From: an uncultured Pseudomonadales bacterium
GTDB lineage: Bacteria > Pseudomonadota > Gammaproteobacteria > Pseudomonadales > Cellvibrionaceae
Assembly: GCA_947489425.1 (NCBI GenBank)
Contig: CANLDL010000003.1
Coordinates: 393,910 to 457,909 of the forward strand
Direction: 5' to 3'
Length of the DNA stretch: 64,000 nucleotides
Part shown: piece after piece, positions 1 to 7,133 of the stretch
How the letters are laid out: each line of letters opens with the position of its first letter
Numbering within the stretch: position 1 is the stretch's first letter
Notes under the pieces: generated by a model
Database searches by the model: none
The model's input: the letters and a program-made list of their open reading frames with translations, nothing else
Told to the model about the DNA's origin: nothing
Program-made: the position numbers and the translations under genes

Positions 1-375
1 AATTGACATCGCTTGTCTAGCACTAAATTTTTCAGGCAATGGAATTAGCCATTCACTTTTAAGGCGGGCCTTTTCGGCTAAACCACCACAGTGCAATTCG
101 CCCACACCAAAACCATTTAGCAATACTTTATCGCCCGGCTTAAACTTTTCGCTATCGCTTTGCTCAACCGTACCAACTAAATCGATACCTGGAACCATAG
201 GGAAGCTTCTAACCACAGGACCTTTACCGGTAATTGCCAGCGCATCTTTATAATTGAGCGTGCTGTAATCCACCGCAATAGTGACATCGCCTTCAGGCAA
301 AACAGAGTCATCAATTTGCTGAACGCTTGCACGATAGCCTGCATCGTCTTTTTCAATCAAGATACCCTTAAACAT
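1..375 (-). CDS. acuI: Acrylyl-CoA reductase AcuI/YhdH-type zinc-free MDR oxidoreductase (N-terminal part, runs off window)
   Basis: This is the first 125 codons of a medium-chain dehydrogenase/reductase; the C-terminal Rossmann and catalytic part lies outside the window. The translation has the YhdH/AcuI N-terminal signatures [30 protein letters not shown] and [14 protein letters not shown]. Family knowledge: AcuI reduces acryloyl-CoA to propionyl-CoA with NADPH and removes the toxic acrylate product of DMSP cleavage. The ATG at 373-375 is preceded by a GGGAGAAG ribosome site. It lies 50 bp downstream of the AcuR-like regulator on the same strand, the arrangement of known acuR-acuI operons, which supports AcuI over a generic quinone reductase. 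Confidence 0.88.
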   Translation of the reverse strand, partial: MFKGILIEKDDAGYRASVQQIDDSVLPEGDVTIAVDYSTLNYKDALAITGKGPVVRSFPMVPGIDLVGTVEQSDSEKFKPGDKVLLNGFGVGELHCGGLAEKARLKSEWLIPLPEKFSARQAMSI

Positions 376-425
376 TCTCTTCTCCCGTTATATATTAACT
401 GATTCATTTAACATCAAACTTTTAT

Positions 426-1100
426 TTATGTGAAATTAGTAGGCAGGCTTGCTAAGAAACAATTAAAAAAATTAGCCAGCGGCTTATGGCTTTTTACTAA
501 TTTGGCACGGCTTACTGCACCTTCCCAACCTACCCAAAAAAACTCAGCCAGTTGCTTACAATTTGCAGAGGCACTTAACTCACCATTTTTTTGCGCCAAA
601 TGTAAGCATGCCTCTACACGCTGCTGCCAACCCAAAAATACATCGAGCAAAATACTGCGATAACTCTCAGGTAAGCTATCCACCTCTTGCCCCAAATTAC
701 CAATTAAGCAACCACGCCTAAACTCGTACTTCTTCATAGTTTTTTGAGCATCATTCACATAGCGTGTAAGCCTCTCTAAGGCAGGGTAGCTTTCGTCCAA
801 TAAAAAAGCATCGAGCTTTTTAGAAAAAAAGGCATCGTAACTAGCAATTAATTCTTTACCAAAAGCCTCTTTGCTCGAAAAGTAATAATAGAACGAGCCC
901 TTGGGTACACCTACATGCTTTAGCACACGATCAATACCTGATGCTGTAAAACCAAACTCGGTTAAATGCTCAAGCCCACTGCGAATCAACAAAGCTTTAG
1001 TATCGACATCACCCGCCAAAGACTTAGGAGGCCTACCTCTACGAGGCTTAACTGTTCCCTCAGCTACGGATGATTTAGCTTGTGTTGTTTTAGCTTGCAT
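426..1100 (-). CDS. acuR: TetR-family transcriptional regulator, AcuR-like
   Basis: A 224-residue TetR repressor. Residues 1-30 are a basic Ser/Lys-rich extension (PRRGRPPKSL). Residues 35-85 form the TetR helix-turn-helix, including TEFGFTASGIDRVLKHVGVPKG and the SFYYYFSSKEAF recognition-helix end. The C-terminal ligand domain has the C-L-I-G-N-L motif seen in AcuR relatives. Known AcuR represses its own operon with acuI and is released by acrylate; here the gene directly precedes acuI with a 50-bp gap, so autoregulation of an acuR-acuI transcript is inferred. A TAGAC-N5-GTCTA inverted repeat 41 bp upstream of the start is the likely operator. Confidence 0.85.
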   Translation of the reverse strand: MQAKTTQAKSSVAEGTVKPRRGRPPKSLAGDVDTKALLIRSGLEHLTEFGFTASGIDRVLKHVGVPKGSFYYYFSSKEAFGKELIASYDAFFSKKLDAFLLDESYPALERLTRYVNDAQKTMKKYEFRRGCLIGNLGQEVDSLPESYRSILLDVFLGWQQRVEACLHLAQKNGELSASANCKQLAEFFWVGWEGAVSRAKLVKSHKPLANFFNCFLASLPTNFT

Positions 1101-1140
1101 AGGCTTTAAATCGTGTATTCAATGAACATACTCACAATTA

Positions 1141-1155
1141 TAGACCGATCGTCTA
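1141..1155. promoter_or_regulatory. Candidate TetR/AcuR operator (inverted repeat)
   Basis: TAGACCGATCGTCTA is an inverted repeat with perfect 5-bp arms (TAGAC / GTCTA) around a 5-bp centre. It sits 41 bp upstream of the acuR start codon in an otherwise AT-rich intergenic region. TetR regulators typically bind such palindromes over their own promoter. The binding itself is inferred. Confidence 0.5.
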
Positions 1156-1801
1156 CTAAATAACAACAAAACATATACCGACCTAAGTATTAGGCAAAAT
1201 AACTTACAGAGCGATATAACAGCAAACTATGGCTTAATAATAAGCTTATTTAGTGTTATGTTACTTATTATTAAAATAACGTGAATCTTTCCAGCCTTGC
1301 CACCACCCAAAATGGCACAGCCAGCGATTAATTAAATGGATTCATAAACTTAGAATGGATTTCCCAAAAACACCTACCAAAAATATGAGGAATCCATAGA
1401 AATATACTGCTTAATTTCTCTAGGTGTCGTTCTAGCTATTTGGGCCATGCGCTTCAAACATTTACTTCCATTAACAAACCCTGAAAAAATGGAAGTTATC
1501 GTGTTGTTTGTAGATATAAAGGGTACATGAATCACTGTCAATAACACAAAATTCAGGTGCCAATATCTATAGCATCATCGTTTGGAGTCGGACAAAAAAT
1601 TAACGTCTGAGGTAACGATAAATACCCCATGCATTTCTTTACTGAAACCTGTTAAATTAGACATCGCAGTTATGTCTATGAAGCCCGTATTTATTGCATT
1701 GTTTAATGCTTTCGTTTAGCGCAATCTAATAAAAATGAGATGTTTACTTTCAGAGTAAGGGTGCTTTTATTTTATCATTTAATTTAAATTTGCTAGAGGC
1801 G
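1156..1801. other. Long intergenic stretch without a convincing gene
   Basis: About 650 bp separate acuR and the LysR gene. I see no intact gene. One stop-to-stop frame at 1354-1530 (+) encodes about 58 residues with a hydrophobic stretch (CLISLGVVLAIWAMRF), but it has no plausible start or ribosome site, so it could be a decayed fragment of a membrane protein. The rest is AT-rich with stops in all frames. Confidence 0.5.
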
Positions 1802-2743
1802 TCACTCGGCTATATGACTTTCTTTCTCATTCTGTGCAGTTTTTCCTTCAAAAAGCATCTTATCTAGACGAATCTCTTCAAACATAAAATCTAAGACCGC
1901 TCTAATTTTGGGGGAGTGACGCAAATCAGGGTGTGTGAGCAACCAAATATCGGAAGCTACTTTATCGTCAAAGGTAATGACTCTGGTTAATCCTGGGTCT
2001 TTATCACCTAAAAAACAAGGAATAGCCGCCAGTCCAATACCAGATCTAGCAAACTCGGTCAGTGAAACCGTACTTGTTAATTTAATGACTACTTTGGCAT
2101 AACTCATATGCTCCTTTATCCATTGAGCAGCATGTAGGTGAGAGAGCGATACGTCATAATCACAGAGTAAATGACCCCGCCCCTTTTCCTTTATATCAGG
2201 AATACCATATTGATCAATGTACTCAGGAGACGCATATAATCCAAATACCATTGATGCCGCTTTGCGGCCTATTAGGTTTTCTGCTGGTGAATGTGTCGGT
2301 CGAATGGCAATATCTGCTTCGCGCTTAGATAAATTAACAAAATTATTATCTGAAGATAAGTTAATCATAATACCTGGGTAGCGCTGATAAAATCGCTGCA
2401 CAATATTAGATAAATATCCTAAGGCTAGGGCATCTACAGAAGTCAACTTCACTTCCCCTACCAAATGATCATCTAAGCTATCGGCAATCATCGATAATGA
2501 GTTGGCCTCATTGATAACTTTCTCTGCAATAGGCAATACTGTGTGCCCTATTTCCGATAGGGCATAGTGATGGCTACTGCGGTCAAACAGTTTATAGCCA
2601 ATTTGACTCTCAAAGCGTTTTAGCCAGCGGAATGCTGTTGAATGGCTAAGACTCAACTCAGTCGAAGCCACCACGAGACTTCCACTTCGAGCGACTGACA
2701 AAAAAACTTGTATATCGTTCAGGTGAATATTAGATAAATTCAT
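1802..2743 (-). CDS. LysR-family transcriptional regulator
   Basis: A 313-residue LysR regulator. The N-terminal winged helix-turn-helix reads NDIQVFLSVARSGSLVVAS with SLSHSTAFRWLKRFE as the recognition region, followed by the linker helix and a periplasmic-binding-like effector domain (RPTHSPAENLIGR, FARSGIGLAAIPCFLGD). I chose the ATG at 2743 because LysR proteins usually begin 5-15 residues before the HTH; a TTG at 2770 would add nine residues. It is divergent from the exported cupin gene at 2863, and LysR regulators typically control the divergent neighbour. TTGAAATAT occurs twice in the shared intergenic region. The effector is unknown. Confidence 0.88.
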   Translation of the reverse strand: MNLSNIHLNDIQVFLSVARSGSLVVASTELSLSHSTAFRWLKRFESQIGYKLFDRSSHHYALSEIGHTVLPIAEKVINEANSLSMIADSLDDHLVGEVKLTSVDALALGYLSNIVQRFYQRYPGIMINLSSDNNFVNLSKREADIAIRPTHSPAENLIGRKAASMVFGLYASPEYIDQYGIPDIKEKGRGHLLCDYDVSLSHLHAAQWIKEHMSYAKVVIKLTSTVSLTEFARSGIGLAAIPCFLGDKDPGLTRVITFDDKVASDIWLLTHPDLRHSPKIRAVLDFMFEEIRLDKMLFEGKTAQNEKESHIAE

Positions 2744-2862
2744 TGCAAATTTGAAATATAAGATTACCAAATAAGGAAATGATATATTAAATTTAAAATA
2801 TAAAATAGTCTTCGTTGAAATATGATCTCAGCACCCCCCAAACTTTATAGAGGAATATAGCG

Positions 2863-3297
2863 ATGAAACTATTATCTAAAATCTCAAGCTTATTAGTGAT
2901 GTCTTTATTTGCCATCACATGTGTTGCTCATGCCGGAGCTGACAAAATCCCACAGTCATTACTAAAATCACCACCGAGTGAACACTCAGGACTGAAGGTA
3001 TTCGGTAAGCATGCACTTAAGCTCAGTGAACAAATACCCGCCTTAGAAGGCTATCAGCTTAGAGTACGCAGTGTAACGATGGAGCCAGGTGGCCTTGTTA
3101 AAAACCACGGCCACGAAACTCGCCCTGGCAGTTTCTATGTGATCAAAGGCAATGTCATTGATGTGCAAGGTGACAAGCAACAAAAAATGGGCCCAGGAGA
3201 CCTTATTGTGGAAGATCATGATACGGAACATTGGGTCATTAATAATAGTAAGGAAGAAGCGTTGCTATTTGTACTTGATATTGTGCCAGTGGAGTAA
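2863..3297 (+). CDS. Exported cupin-domain protein
   Basis: 144 residues. An N-terminal signal peptide (about 1-24, MKLLSKISSLLVMSLFAITC then VAHA-G cleavage) is followed by a single cupin barrel at about 60-140. Cupin motif 1 is recognisable in G-H-E-T-R-P-G-S-F-Y-V-I-K-G, and motif 2 in GPGDLIVEDHDTEHWVINN, with His residues that could bind a metal. The ribosome site AGAGGAATATAGCG precedes the ATG. It is transcribed divergently from the LysR regulator and is probably its target. The substrate is unknown; small periplasmic cupins can be isomerases, dioxygenases or ligand sensors, and the sequence does not decide between these. Confidence 0.8.
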   Translation: MKLLSKISSLLVMSLFAITCVAHAGADKIPQSLLKSPPSEHSGLKVFGKHALKLSEQIPALEGYQLRVRSVTMEPGGLVKNHGHETRPGSFYVIKGNVIDVQGDKQQKMGPGDLIVEDHDTEHWVINNSKEEALLFVLDIVPVE

Positions 3298-3457
3298 TCA
3301 AGTACACAATAATCAATAGAAAAGGAGAATTTTATCTAAACTGTGACGTTTAATAAGCCGTTATATGTAAATATTAAAAGAGTAATTGTGTGTCACTAAC
3401 AACATCGTGCCTTTTATATTGGCATTATAAACTTTATTCCAGCATGAAGTGTGATTA

Positions 3458-3736
3458 ATGTTACTATTTCTTTTAATACTTAGCTTTATAGCCTCTTTAA
3501 TAATTCGTTTTATTATATTTATAACGGCTTATATTGCAGTAGTACCCTTGCACATAGGAAGTCTGCTATTTCAGATACCTAGTATAGCTTTAGGCTTAGT
3601 TGGCATTTTCATTAGCATTCCTATTAGAAGCTTAAGATTAGGGAAAGAATTTGTACGCAAAAAACGTGTGTTGGACGGCTTCTGCGTGCTCCAGCCGCCC
3701 CATACACAGGCTGTTAGAAATCTTCAAAAACTATGA
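3458..3736 (+). CDS. Small hydrophobic membrane protein; 3' end runs through an attC-like element
   Basis: 92 residues. Residues 1-55 are almost continuously hydrophobic (probably two transmembrane helices), followed by a basic segment (RSLRLGKEFVRKKR). The last 25 codons or so are read across the palindromic attC-like element at 3662-3718, so the C-terminal tail (DGFCVLQPPHTQ) is probably dictated by that element rather than by selection on the protein. I do not recognise a family. It is the first gene of block A and overlaps the next start by 4 bp. No strong ribosome site is visible upstream of this ATG. Confidence 0.55.
   Translation: MLLFLLILSFIASLIIRFIIFITAYIAVVPLHIGSLLFQIPSIALGLVGIFISIPIRSLRLGKEFVRKKRVLDGFCVLQPPHTQAVRNLQKL
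3662..3718 (+). repeat. attC-like element A1
   Basis: An imperfect palindrome. The left arm AACGTGTGTTGGACGGC pairs with the right arm GCCGCCCCATACACAGG, and the element ends in GTTAGAA, matching the attC R' consensus GTTRRRY. The R'' side keeps only AAC. It overlaps the end of the upstream CDS. Confidence 0.55.
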
Positions 3737-4221
3737 GCTCAACTTCAAATACGGCACTAATTATGAGTCTCACAGACAAACTGATGAGATGGAAAATTAA
3801 ATATATAAAAAATATAGAACCTTTTGGGGTGCTGAGATTTGGAACTATCTCATATTATGAAAATTTAGCTATAATAATTATCGGTTTAGGCATTACAGTC
3901 ACTCCATTATTTTTTTCTTTAGAACAAGAGCGCCTGTTTATCTACATTTTTGGAGGGTTTATTATTTTTGCAGGGCTAATAAACCTCATTGATTGTAGAA
4001 CTCGCAAAGTTAATTTTGATGATAACGAATTAGTAAGCTTTGTTCTCTTTGAGAAACCCAAAACTTACCAATTTAAGAAACTTATAAAAGTGAAATACAA
4101 AGCATTATCCTATTCATATTTTTTAAATTTTGGAGAACAAGGGGAAGTGGCTATTTCTGAGTTTTTTATTGGGCATAATATATTTTTAAACCATTTGAGG
4201 AAAATGGGGCACGATTTCTAA
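3733..4221 (+). CDS. Hypothetical membrane protein with PH-like tail
   Basis: 162 residues. There are two transmembrane helices at about 45-62 (LAIIIIGLGITVTPLFF) and 70-86 (FIYIFGGFIIFAGLINL). A cytosolic beta-rich region then has alternating hydrophobic strands (TRKVNFDDNELVSFVLF, KPKTYQFKKLIKVKY), resembling a small bacterial PH-like domain; this is a shape-based guess, not a family match. It begins about 10 bp after the R' box of element A1 and ends inside the R'' box (TTTCTAACA) of the next attC-like element, as expected of an integron gene cassette. The function is unknown. Confidence 0.65.
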   Translation: MSSTSNTALIMSLTDKLMRWKIKYIKNIEPFGVLRFGTISYYENLAIIIIGLGITVTPLFFSLEQERLFIYIFGGFIIFAGLINLIDCRTRKVNFDDNELVSFVLFEKPKTYQFKKLIKVKYKALSYSYFLNFGEQGEVAISEFFIGHNIFLNHLRKMGHDF

Positions 4222-4305
4222 CAATCACCTTAAAAATTTCGTACTATATGCACAGGAATCGCAACAAATTACTCACCTTTTAAGCGCACAGGGGGGGGGT
4301 TAGGT
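4216..4305 (+). repeat. attC-like element A2 (degenerate)
   Basis: It begins TTCTAAC (fits RYYYAAC), overlapping the stop of the preceding gene, and ends GTTAGGT (fits GTTRRRY). The internal arms are poorly paired. It contains a run of nine G at 4291-4299. The call rests mainly on the two core boxes and the position. Confidence 0.4.
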
Positions 4306-4330
4306 AACAAATTAAATATGAGGAATTTTA

Positions 4331-4612
4331 ATGATTAAATCAGCGGTAAATTATTTTTCAATTATTTTGTTTGGTTCTCTAGTCTCTGCACTTATGGGCG
4401 GTGGATTCGCAGCGCTAATTGCTACAGTTTCCCCGGAACTTGTAACTAATATTTTTTCTCTTAGGTTAGGTGATGCTGGAATTTCAAGGTATGCATTTTC
4501 GGTAGGCATGTTGTGGGGACTATTTATCGGTGTTGGCGCTACATGCTTTGCATGCGGCCTTTCAGCTTTAGTGCAAATAATTCGATTACGGGTTGAACAT
4601 AAAAGTACATAG
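4331..4612 (+). CDS. Small two-helix membrane protein
   Basis: 93 residues. Two hydrophobic helices at about 8-32 (IILFGSLVSALMGGGFAALIA) and 58-84 (VGMLWGLFIGVGATCFACGL) are separated by a polar loop, and the C-terminus is basic (RLRVEHKST). The Gly-rich first helix suggests helix packing. The ribosome site GAGGAA lies 6 bp before the ATG. It sits alone between two attC-like elements. No family is recognised. Confidence 0.65.
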   Translation: MIKSAVNYFSIILFGSLVSALMGGGFAALIATVSPELVTNIFSLRLGDAGISRYAFSVGMLWGLFIGVGATCFACGLSALVQIIRLRVEHKST

Positions 4613-4615
4613 GTC

Positions 4616-4683
4616 ACCTAACAAGTTGATAAATTCGTTCTTACATTCACCAGATAGCTAAATCATGATGTGATTAGTTAACG
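4616..4683 (+). repeat. attC-like element A3 (degenerate)
   Basis: It starts CACCTAAC AAG and ends GTTAACG, consistent with R'' and R' boxes just after a stop codon. The internal palindrome is weak. Confidence 0.4.
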
Positions 4684-4707
4684 ATTATCGAGGGGTTATA
4701 TAAACGT

Positions 4708-5013
4708 ATGGCACTTGAATTAATCTTCGACAACGAATCAAATTTTATCGATCATAATGAAGAAGAATTACTTACTATTGCTTATGGTGATACAAAGTAT
4801 CCTCATTTAACAAGGTTATGGGATGATTTTTATGACAATCCTATTATTTATTACAATTTTTTAAATGATATAGTCCATGAACTAATTACCATACGGAAGC
4901 AATTGTTAGCATACGAAGGAAAAGATGATTTGGTAAGTGCTATTGATCGATTGCTACCATTCTTTAGCTCAGCATATAAGCAGGTAAAGACAATAAAATG
5001 TATCAGTGATTAG
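4708..5013 (+). CDS. Hypothetical acidic soluble protein
   Basis: 101 residues, soluble and acidic (DNESNFIDHNEEELLTIAYG), predicted mostly helical, with an Asp/Tyr-rich middle (LWDDFYDNPIIYYNFLNDI). There is no signal peptide or transmembrane segment. The ribosome site GAGGGG lies about 10 bp upstream of the ATG. It occupies its own cassette between A3 and the well-formed attC element A4. I do not recognise the family; small helical acidic proteins of this type are sometimes immunity or antitoxin proteins, but nothing here shows that. Confidence 0.65.
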   Translation: MALELIFDNESNFIDHNEEELLTIAYGDTKYPHLTRLWDDFYDNPIIYYNFLNDIVHELITIRKQLLAYEGKDDLVSAIDRLLPFFSSAYKQVKTIKCISD

Positions 5014-5028
5014 TGCTAAAAATCATTT

Positions 5029-5105
5029 GGCAAACACATTAAAATGTCGCCCACAAAAGGCGTGGGCTGGACTCGCTAACGCTCACCCTTATGTAGACGT
5101 TAGTT
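5029..5105 (+). repeat. attC-like element A4 (strong; near-identical to block C element)
   Basis: In gene orientation it runs from GGCAAACACATT to GACGTTAGTT. The arms (GTCGCCCACAAAAGGCGTGG against ACGCTCACCCTTATGTAGAC) form a long imperfect hairpin. The same sequence occurs, inverted in the window, at 55425-55505: the shared core GTCGCCCACAAAA-GCGTGG and GGCTGGACTCGCT match almost base for base. The R' box GTTAGTT fits GTTRRRY. Confidence 0.8.
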
Positions 5106-5122
5106 GCTTAAGAGACAAATAA

Positions 5123-5353
5123 ATGATTCCTTATCATTACTTATATATTTTTTTATTAGCATGTCTTTCAAAATTTTCTTTTGCTGAAGCTCCTGTAGAT
5201 ATATTAAAGCTTTCGAATGGAAATAATGTTCGAATAAAGGCGATAATGATAAAGGATGTGATTCTTATAGAAGATTACCAAGACCACCTCCTAAAACCGG
5301 ATAACCGAGATGGAGTTCCAGTAGAAGCTCATATAGCTAAAAAAATAAATTGA
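5123..5353 (+). CDS. Short exported hypothetical protein
   Basis: 76 residues with a clear signal peptide (MIPYHYLYIFLLACLSKFSF, cleavage near AEA). The mature part is about 55 residues and rich in Ile, Lys and Asp. It starts 18 bp after the R' box of A4. Its stop overlaps by 4 bp (TTGA) a second reading frame that continues for 91 codons, so the two may be translationally coupled, or a single-base frameshift may have split one longer exported protein. No family is recognised. Confidence 0.6.
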   Translation: MIPYHYLYIFLLACLSKFSFAEAPVDILKLSNGNNVRIKAIMIKDVILIEDYQDHLLKPDNRDGVPVEAHIAKKIN

Positions 5354-5625
5354 AAAATGAGTTTAAAAAAATTCTAATTTTACGTTTTTATACTAACTTC
5401 GATAGCGCTGAAATAGAGAGCATTAATATTGAAGTTGGTTTAGTTCTCCCATATGCTGCAGAACTAGCTGACGGTAAAAATATAAAATTAATTAGTGTTA
5501 GACCCGTATTCTCCCTTAGCCAATATAAGGACGGAGCTATTGAAAAAATATTCGATTTTGAAAAACGCTTATTTTTTTATAAAACACCAGATAACAAATG
5601 GATTTCAGATGATGTTAACCCATAA
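5350..5625 (+). CDS. Hypothetical protein translated from an overlapping TTG start (or the second half of a frameshifted gene)
   Basis: 91 residues beginning with TTG at 5350 in a TTGA overlap with the preceding stop. It is beta-rich (ILILRFYTNFDSAEIESINI, LVLPYAAELADGKNIKLISV) and has no membrane segment or signal peptide. It lacks its own ribosome site, so it depends on coupling to the upstream gene; alternatively one missing or extra A in the A-rich junction at about 5338-5346 broke a single exported protein of about 165 residues. Its stop is 3 bp before the attC-like element A5. Confidence 0.5.
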   Translation: MKNEFKKILILRFYTNFDSAEIESINIEVGLVLPYAAELADGKNIKLISVRPVFSLSQYKDGAIEKIFDFEKRLFFYKTPDNKWISDDVNP

Positions 5626-5628
5626 AGC

Positions 5629-5684
5629 AACTAACAAAACAATCAACTTCGCTGCTTCGGCTGCCCGCTACTGGGGCATTAACT
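5629..5684 (+). repeat. attC-like element A5
   Basis: It starts AACTAAC AAAACAATCAACTTCGC and ends GGGGCATTAACT. It is short (56 bp), and the R' box is ATTAACT instead of GTTAACT, so probably degenerate. It is placed directly between a stop codon and the next start. Confidence 0.4.
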
Positions 5685-5690
5685 GTATTT

Positions 5691-5984
5691 ATGAATCATA
5701 GAGTTATATATAATTTTTCTAAGATATTGCTTGGCTTAGGGTATTTCATATACTTATTGGTTGTAATCTACACCAGGTTATATAGTGAAAGCTTAACTAC
5801 ACTATTTGCTATCGGGTATTACACTACTAATATTCTAGTGATTGCCAGTTTAATTTCACTATTAGGGTTTTCTTATATAACCTATAAAAATAAACTTAGT
5901 TTATATATTGCTATATTTATAGCGCTTTCGTTAATTCCAACTTGCATATTTATTTTATCGTGGTTCGGCTACGGTAAAAGTTAA
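5691..5984 (+). CDS. Three-helix membrane protein
   Basis: 97 residues with three transmembrane helices at about 8-28 (FSKILLGLGYFIYLLVVIY), 36-60 and 68-92 (LSLYIAIFIALSLIPTCIFI). It starts 6 bp after element A5 and ends 10 bp before the next gene. The separator GTTAACAAGTGTGTTATG contains both core-box fragments but no palindrome, as though an attC had been lost or two genes share one cassette. The function is unknown. Confidence 0.6.
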   Translation: MNHRVIYNFSKILLGLGYFIYLLVVIYTRLYSESLTTLFAIGYYTTNILVIASLISLLGFSYITYKNKLSLYIAIFIALSLIPTCIFILSWFGYGKS

Positions 5985-5994
5985 CAAGTGTGTT

Positions 5995-6348
5995 ATGTTT
6001 AATATGAAATATTTATTGCTACTATTGTTACTAGTTTATGAGTTTTCTTTGGCTGAGGATAATGTAAAAAATTGGTGTGGCTTATATTATTATCGCGAAG
6101 GATTTAGCAATTTTGTTTCACAAGACCTAGATCATAGTTGGTTAGCTGGTTCAGTCAGCACAATAAAAGAGTTAAAGCACTTTATGCGTTTCAACGGGCT
6201 GTCTAAAAATTTGAGCCCAGCATATCTAGAGTTTTCTGGTATTAAAACGAAAAATACTGAAAATAGCTATCATGAAAATATGTATATAATTTATGATTTA
6301 AAAACTATAACCTTATTGGCTAATGCGGATAATAAATGCTGGGAGTAG
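5995..6348 (+). CDS. Exported hypothetical protein
   Basis: 117 residues. The N-terminal signal peptide (MKYLLLLLLLVYEFSLAE) gives a mature periplasmic protein of about 98 residues with two Cys (NWCGLYYY near the start, NKCWE at the end) that could form a disulfide. The ATG at 6004 is an alternative start that gives a cleaner signal peptide. It is encoded in the same direction as, and 10 bp after, the three-helix protein. No known family. Confidence 0.6.
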   Translation: MFNMKYLLLLLLLVYEFSLAEDNVKNWCGLYYYREGFSNFVSQDLDHSWLAGSVSTIKELKHFMRFNGLSKNLSPAYLEFSGIKTKNTENSYHENMYIIYDLKTITLLANADNKCWE

Positions 6349-6363
6349 AATACATAATAAATC

Positions 6364-6483
6364 AGTTAACTTCGCTCCTGTCGTCGCTGGAGAGCCAAAC
6401 TGCTGCTATTTTTATTCATTCGCTACGCAAATTATGGCACAAAAACGCTACTACTTTGTCTGCCTGTTACTGAAGCGTTAAGC
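6364..6483 (+). repeat. attC-like element A6 (degenerate, long)
   Basis: The outer boxes GTTAACTTCGCT and CTGAAGCGTTAAG are complementary at their cores and bracket about 120 bp of partly paired sequence containing GCTCC-TGTCGTCGCTGGAG. It is coding-free and lies between a stop and the next start. Called attC-like mainly by position and terminal boxes. Confidence 0.4.
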
Positions 6484-6500
6484 ATCAATACTAATAAGTA

Positions 6501-7019
6501 ATGAGTATTGAAGTTAAAACATGGGATGAACCTGAAGAATTAAGTGAATCTTTACTAAAGAAAAGGGACTCACCTAAAACAAAATTTAGAGTTTCAGGTT
6601 TAAAATATGAGCCAGGTGTAAAATTTATGGGATCACATAGAGAAGGCATACTTTTTGTCATAGGCGGAGTGTGCAAGTTACAGTTGAGCACGGGCTCAGC
6701 AATTTTAAAAAAAAGGCTCTGGTCGCCTTCGGCTGGACAGCCAAAAATTTGGTTTTTCTGTCTATTGTTAAGGCATTACTTTTCTGAAGGAATAAAAATG
6801 AAAATAGAGCTTACAAATAATGAAGCTTTAGTTTTGGTGGATTTTCTAATGAGATTTCGTGACAATGAAATTTTATCCATAGAAGGTCCAGCAGAAGAAC
6901 AAATACTTTGGGACTTATGTACAATGTTGGAAAGTGATGTTCCCGAGTTATTTGACCCTGAGTATAAGCGAGCGTTAAGCAAAGCCCGTAAAGTGATTTT
7001 ATCTTGTAGTGAGATTTAA
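6501..7019 (+). CDS. Fusion reading frame: truncated cupin-like protein joined through an attC-like element to a second cassette gene
   Basis: 172 codons in one open frame. Residues 1-67 resemble the start of a small cupin-type protein (FRVSGLKYEPGVKF, SHREGILFVIGGVCKLQLST). About residues 68-95 are low-complexity sequence that comes from a palindromic attC-like element (6700-6774). Residues 100-172 are a separate acidic helical protein with its own ATG at 6798 and ribosome site CTGAAGGAA. The simplest reading is that the first gene lost its 3' end in a cassette rearrangement and now reads through the attC into the next cassette. The fused protein may not be the functional product. Confidence 0.5.
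   Translation: MSIEVKTWDEPEELSESLLKKRDSPKTKFRVSGLKYEPGVKFMGSHREGILFVIGGVCKLQLSTGSAILKKRLWSPSAGQPKIWFFCLLLRHYFSEGIKMKIELTNNEALVLVDFLMRFRDNEILSIEGPAEEQILWDLCTMLESDVPELFDPEYKRALSKARKVILSCSEI
6700..6774 (+). repeat. attC-like element A7 inside an open frame
   Basis: GGTCGCCTTCGGCTGGACAGCC followed by a T-rich arm and ending in TATTGTTAAGGC; GTTAAGG resembles the attC R' box. It has no in-frame stop, so an upstream frame continues through it. Confidence 0.5.
6798..7019 (+). CDS. Small acidic hypothetical protein (independent start within the fusion frame)
   Basis: 73 residues from the ATG at 6798, with the ribosome site AAGGAA 7 bp upstream. It is helical and acidic (TNNEALVLVDFLMRFRDNEI, EEQILWDLCTMLESDVPELF) with a basic C-terminal helix (YKRALSKARKVI). 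I consider this the natural gene of the cassette whose upstream border is element A7 and downstream border is element A8. No family is recognised with certainty. Confidence 0.6.
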   Translation: MKIELTNNEALVLVDFLMRFRDNEILSIEGPAEEQILWDLCTMLESDVPELFDPEYKRALSKARKVILSCSEI

Positions 7020-7044
7020 CTATGTCTCATACTGATAAAATTAA

Positions 7045-7118
7045 ACATAACAAGAATATTAAAATTCGCCCTATGGGCTGGACGCTCCTTGCATCGCGCC
7101 TTTATGTAGGCGTTAGGT
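7045..7118 (+). repeat. attC-like element A8 (strong)
   Basis: It runs from ACATAACAAG (R'' AAC core) through TTCGCCCTATGGGCTGGACG to GGCGTTAGGT (R' GTTAGGT, exact fit to GTTRRRY). The internal GGGCTGGAC motif is shared with elements A4 and C2. Confidence 0.75.
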
Positions 7119-7133
7119 TGTCAGGGAGATAAC

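Noticed and set aside
1354..1530. Decayed transposase or membrane gene in the acuR-LysR gap
   Set aside because: The frame lacks a start and has no recognisable transposase motif; only a hydrophobic stretch is seen.
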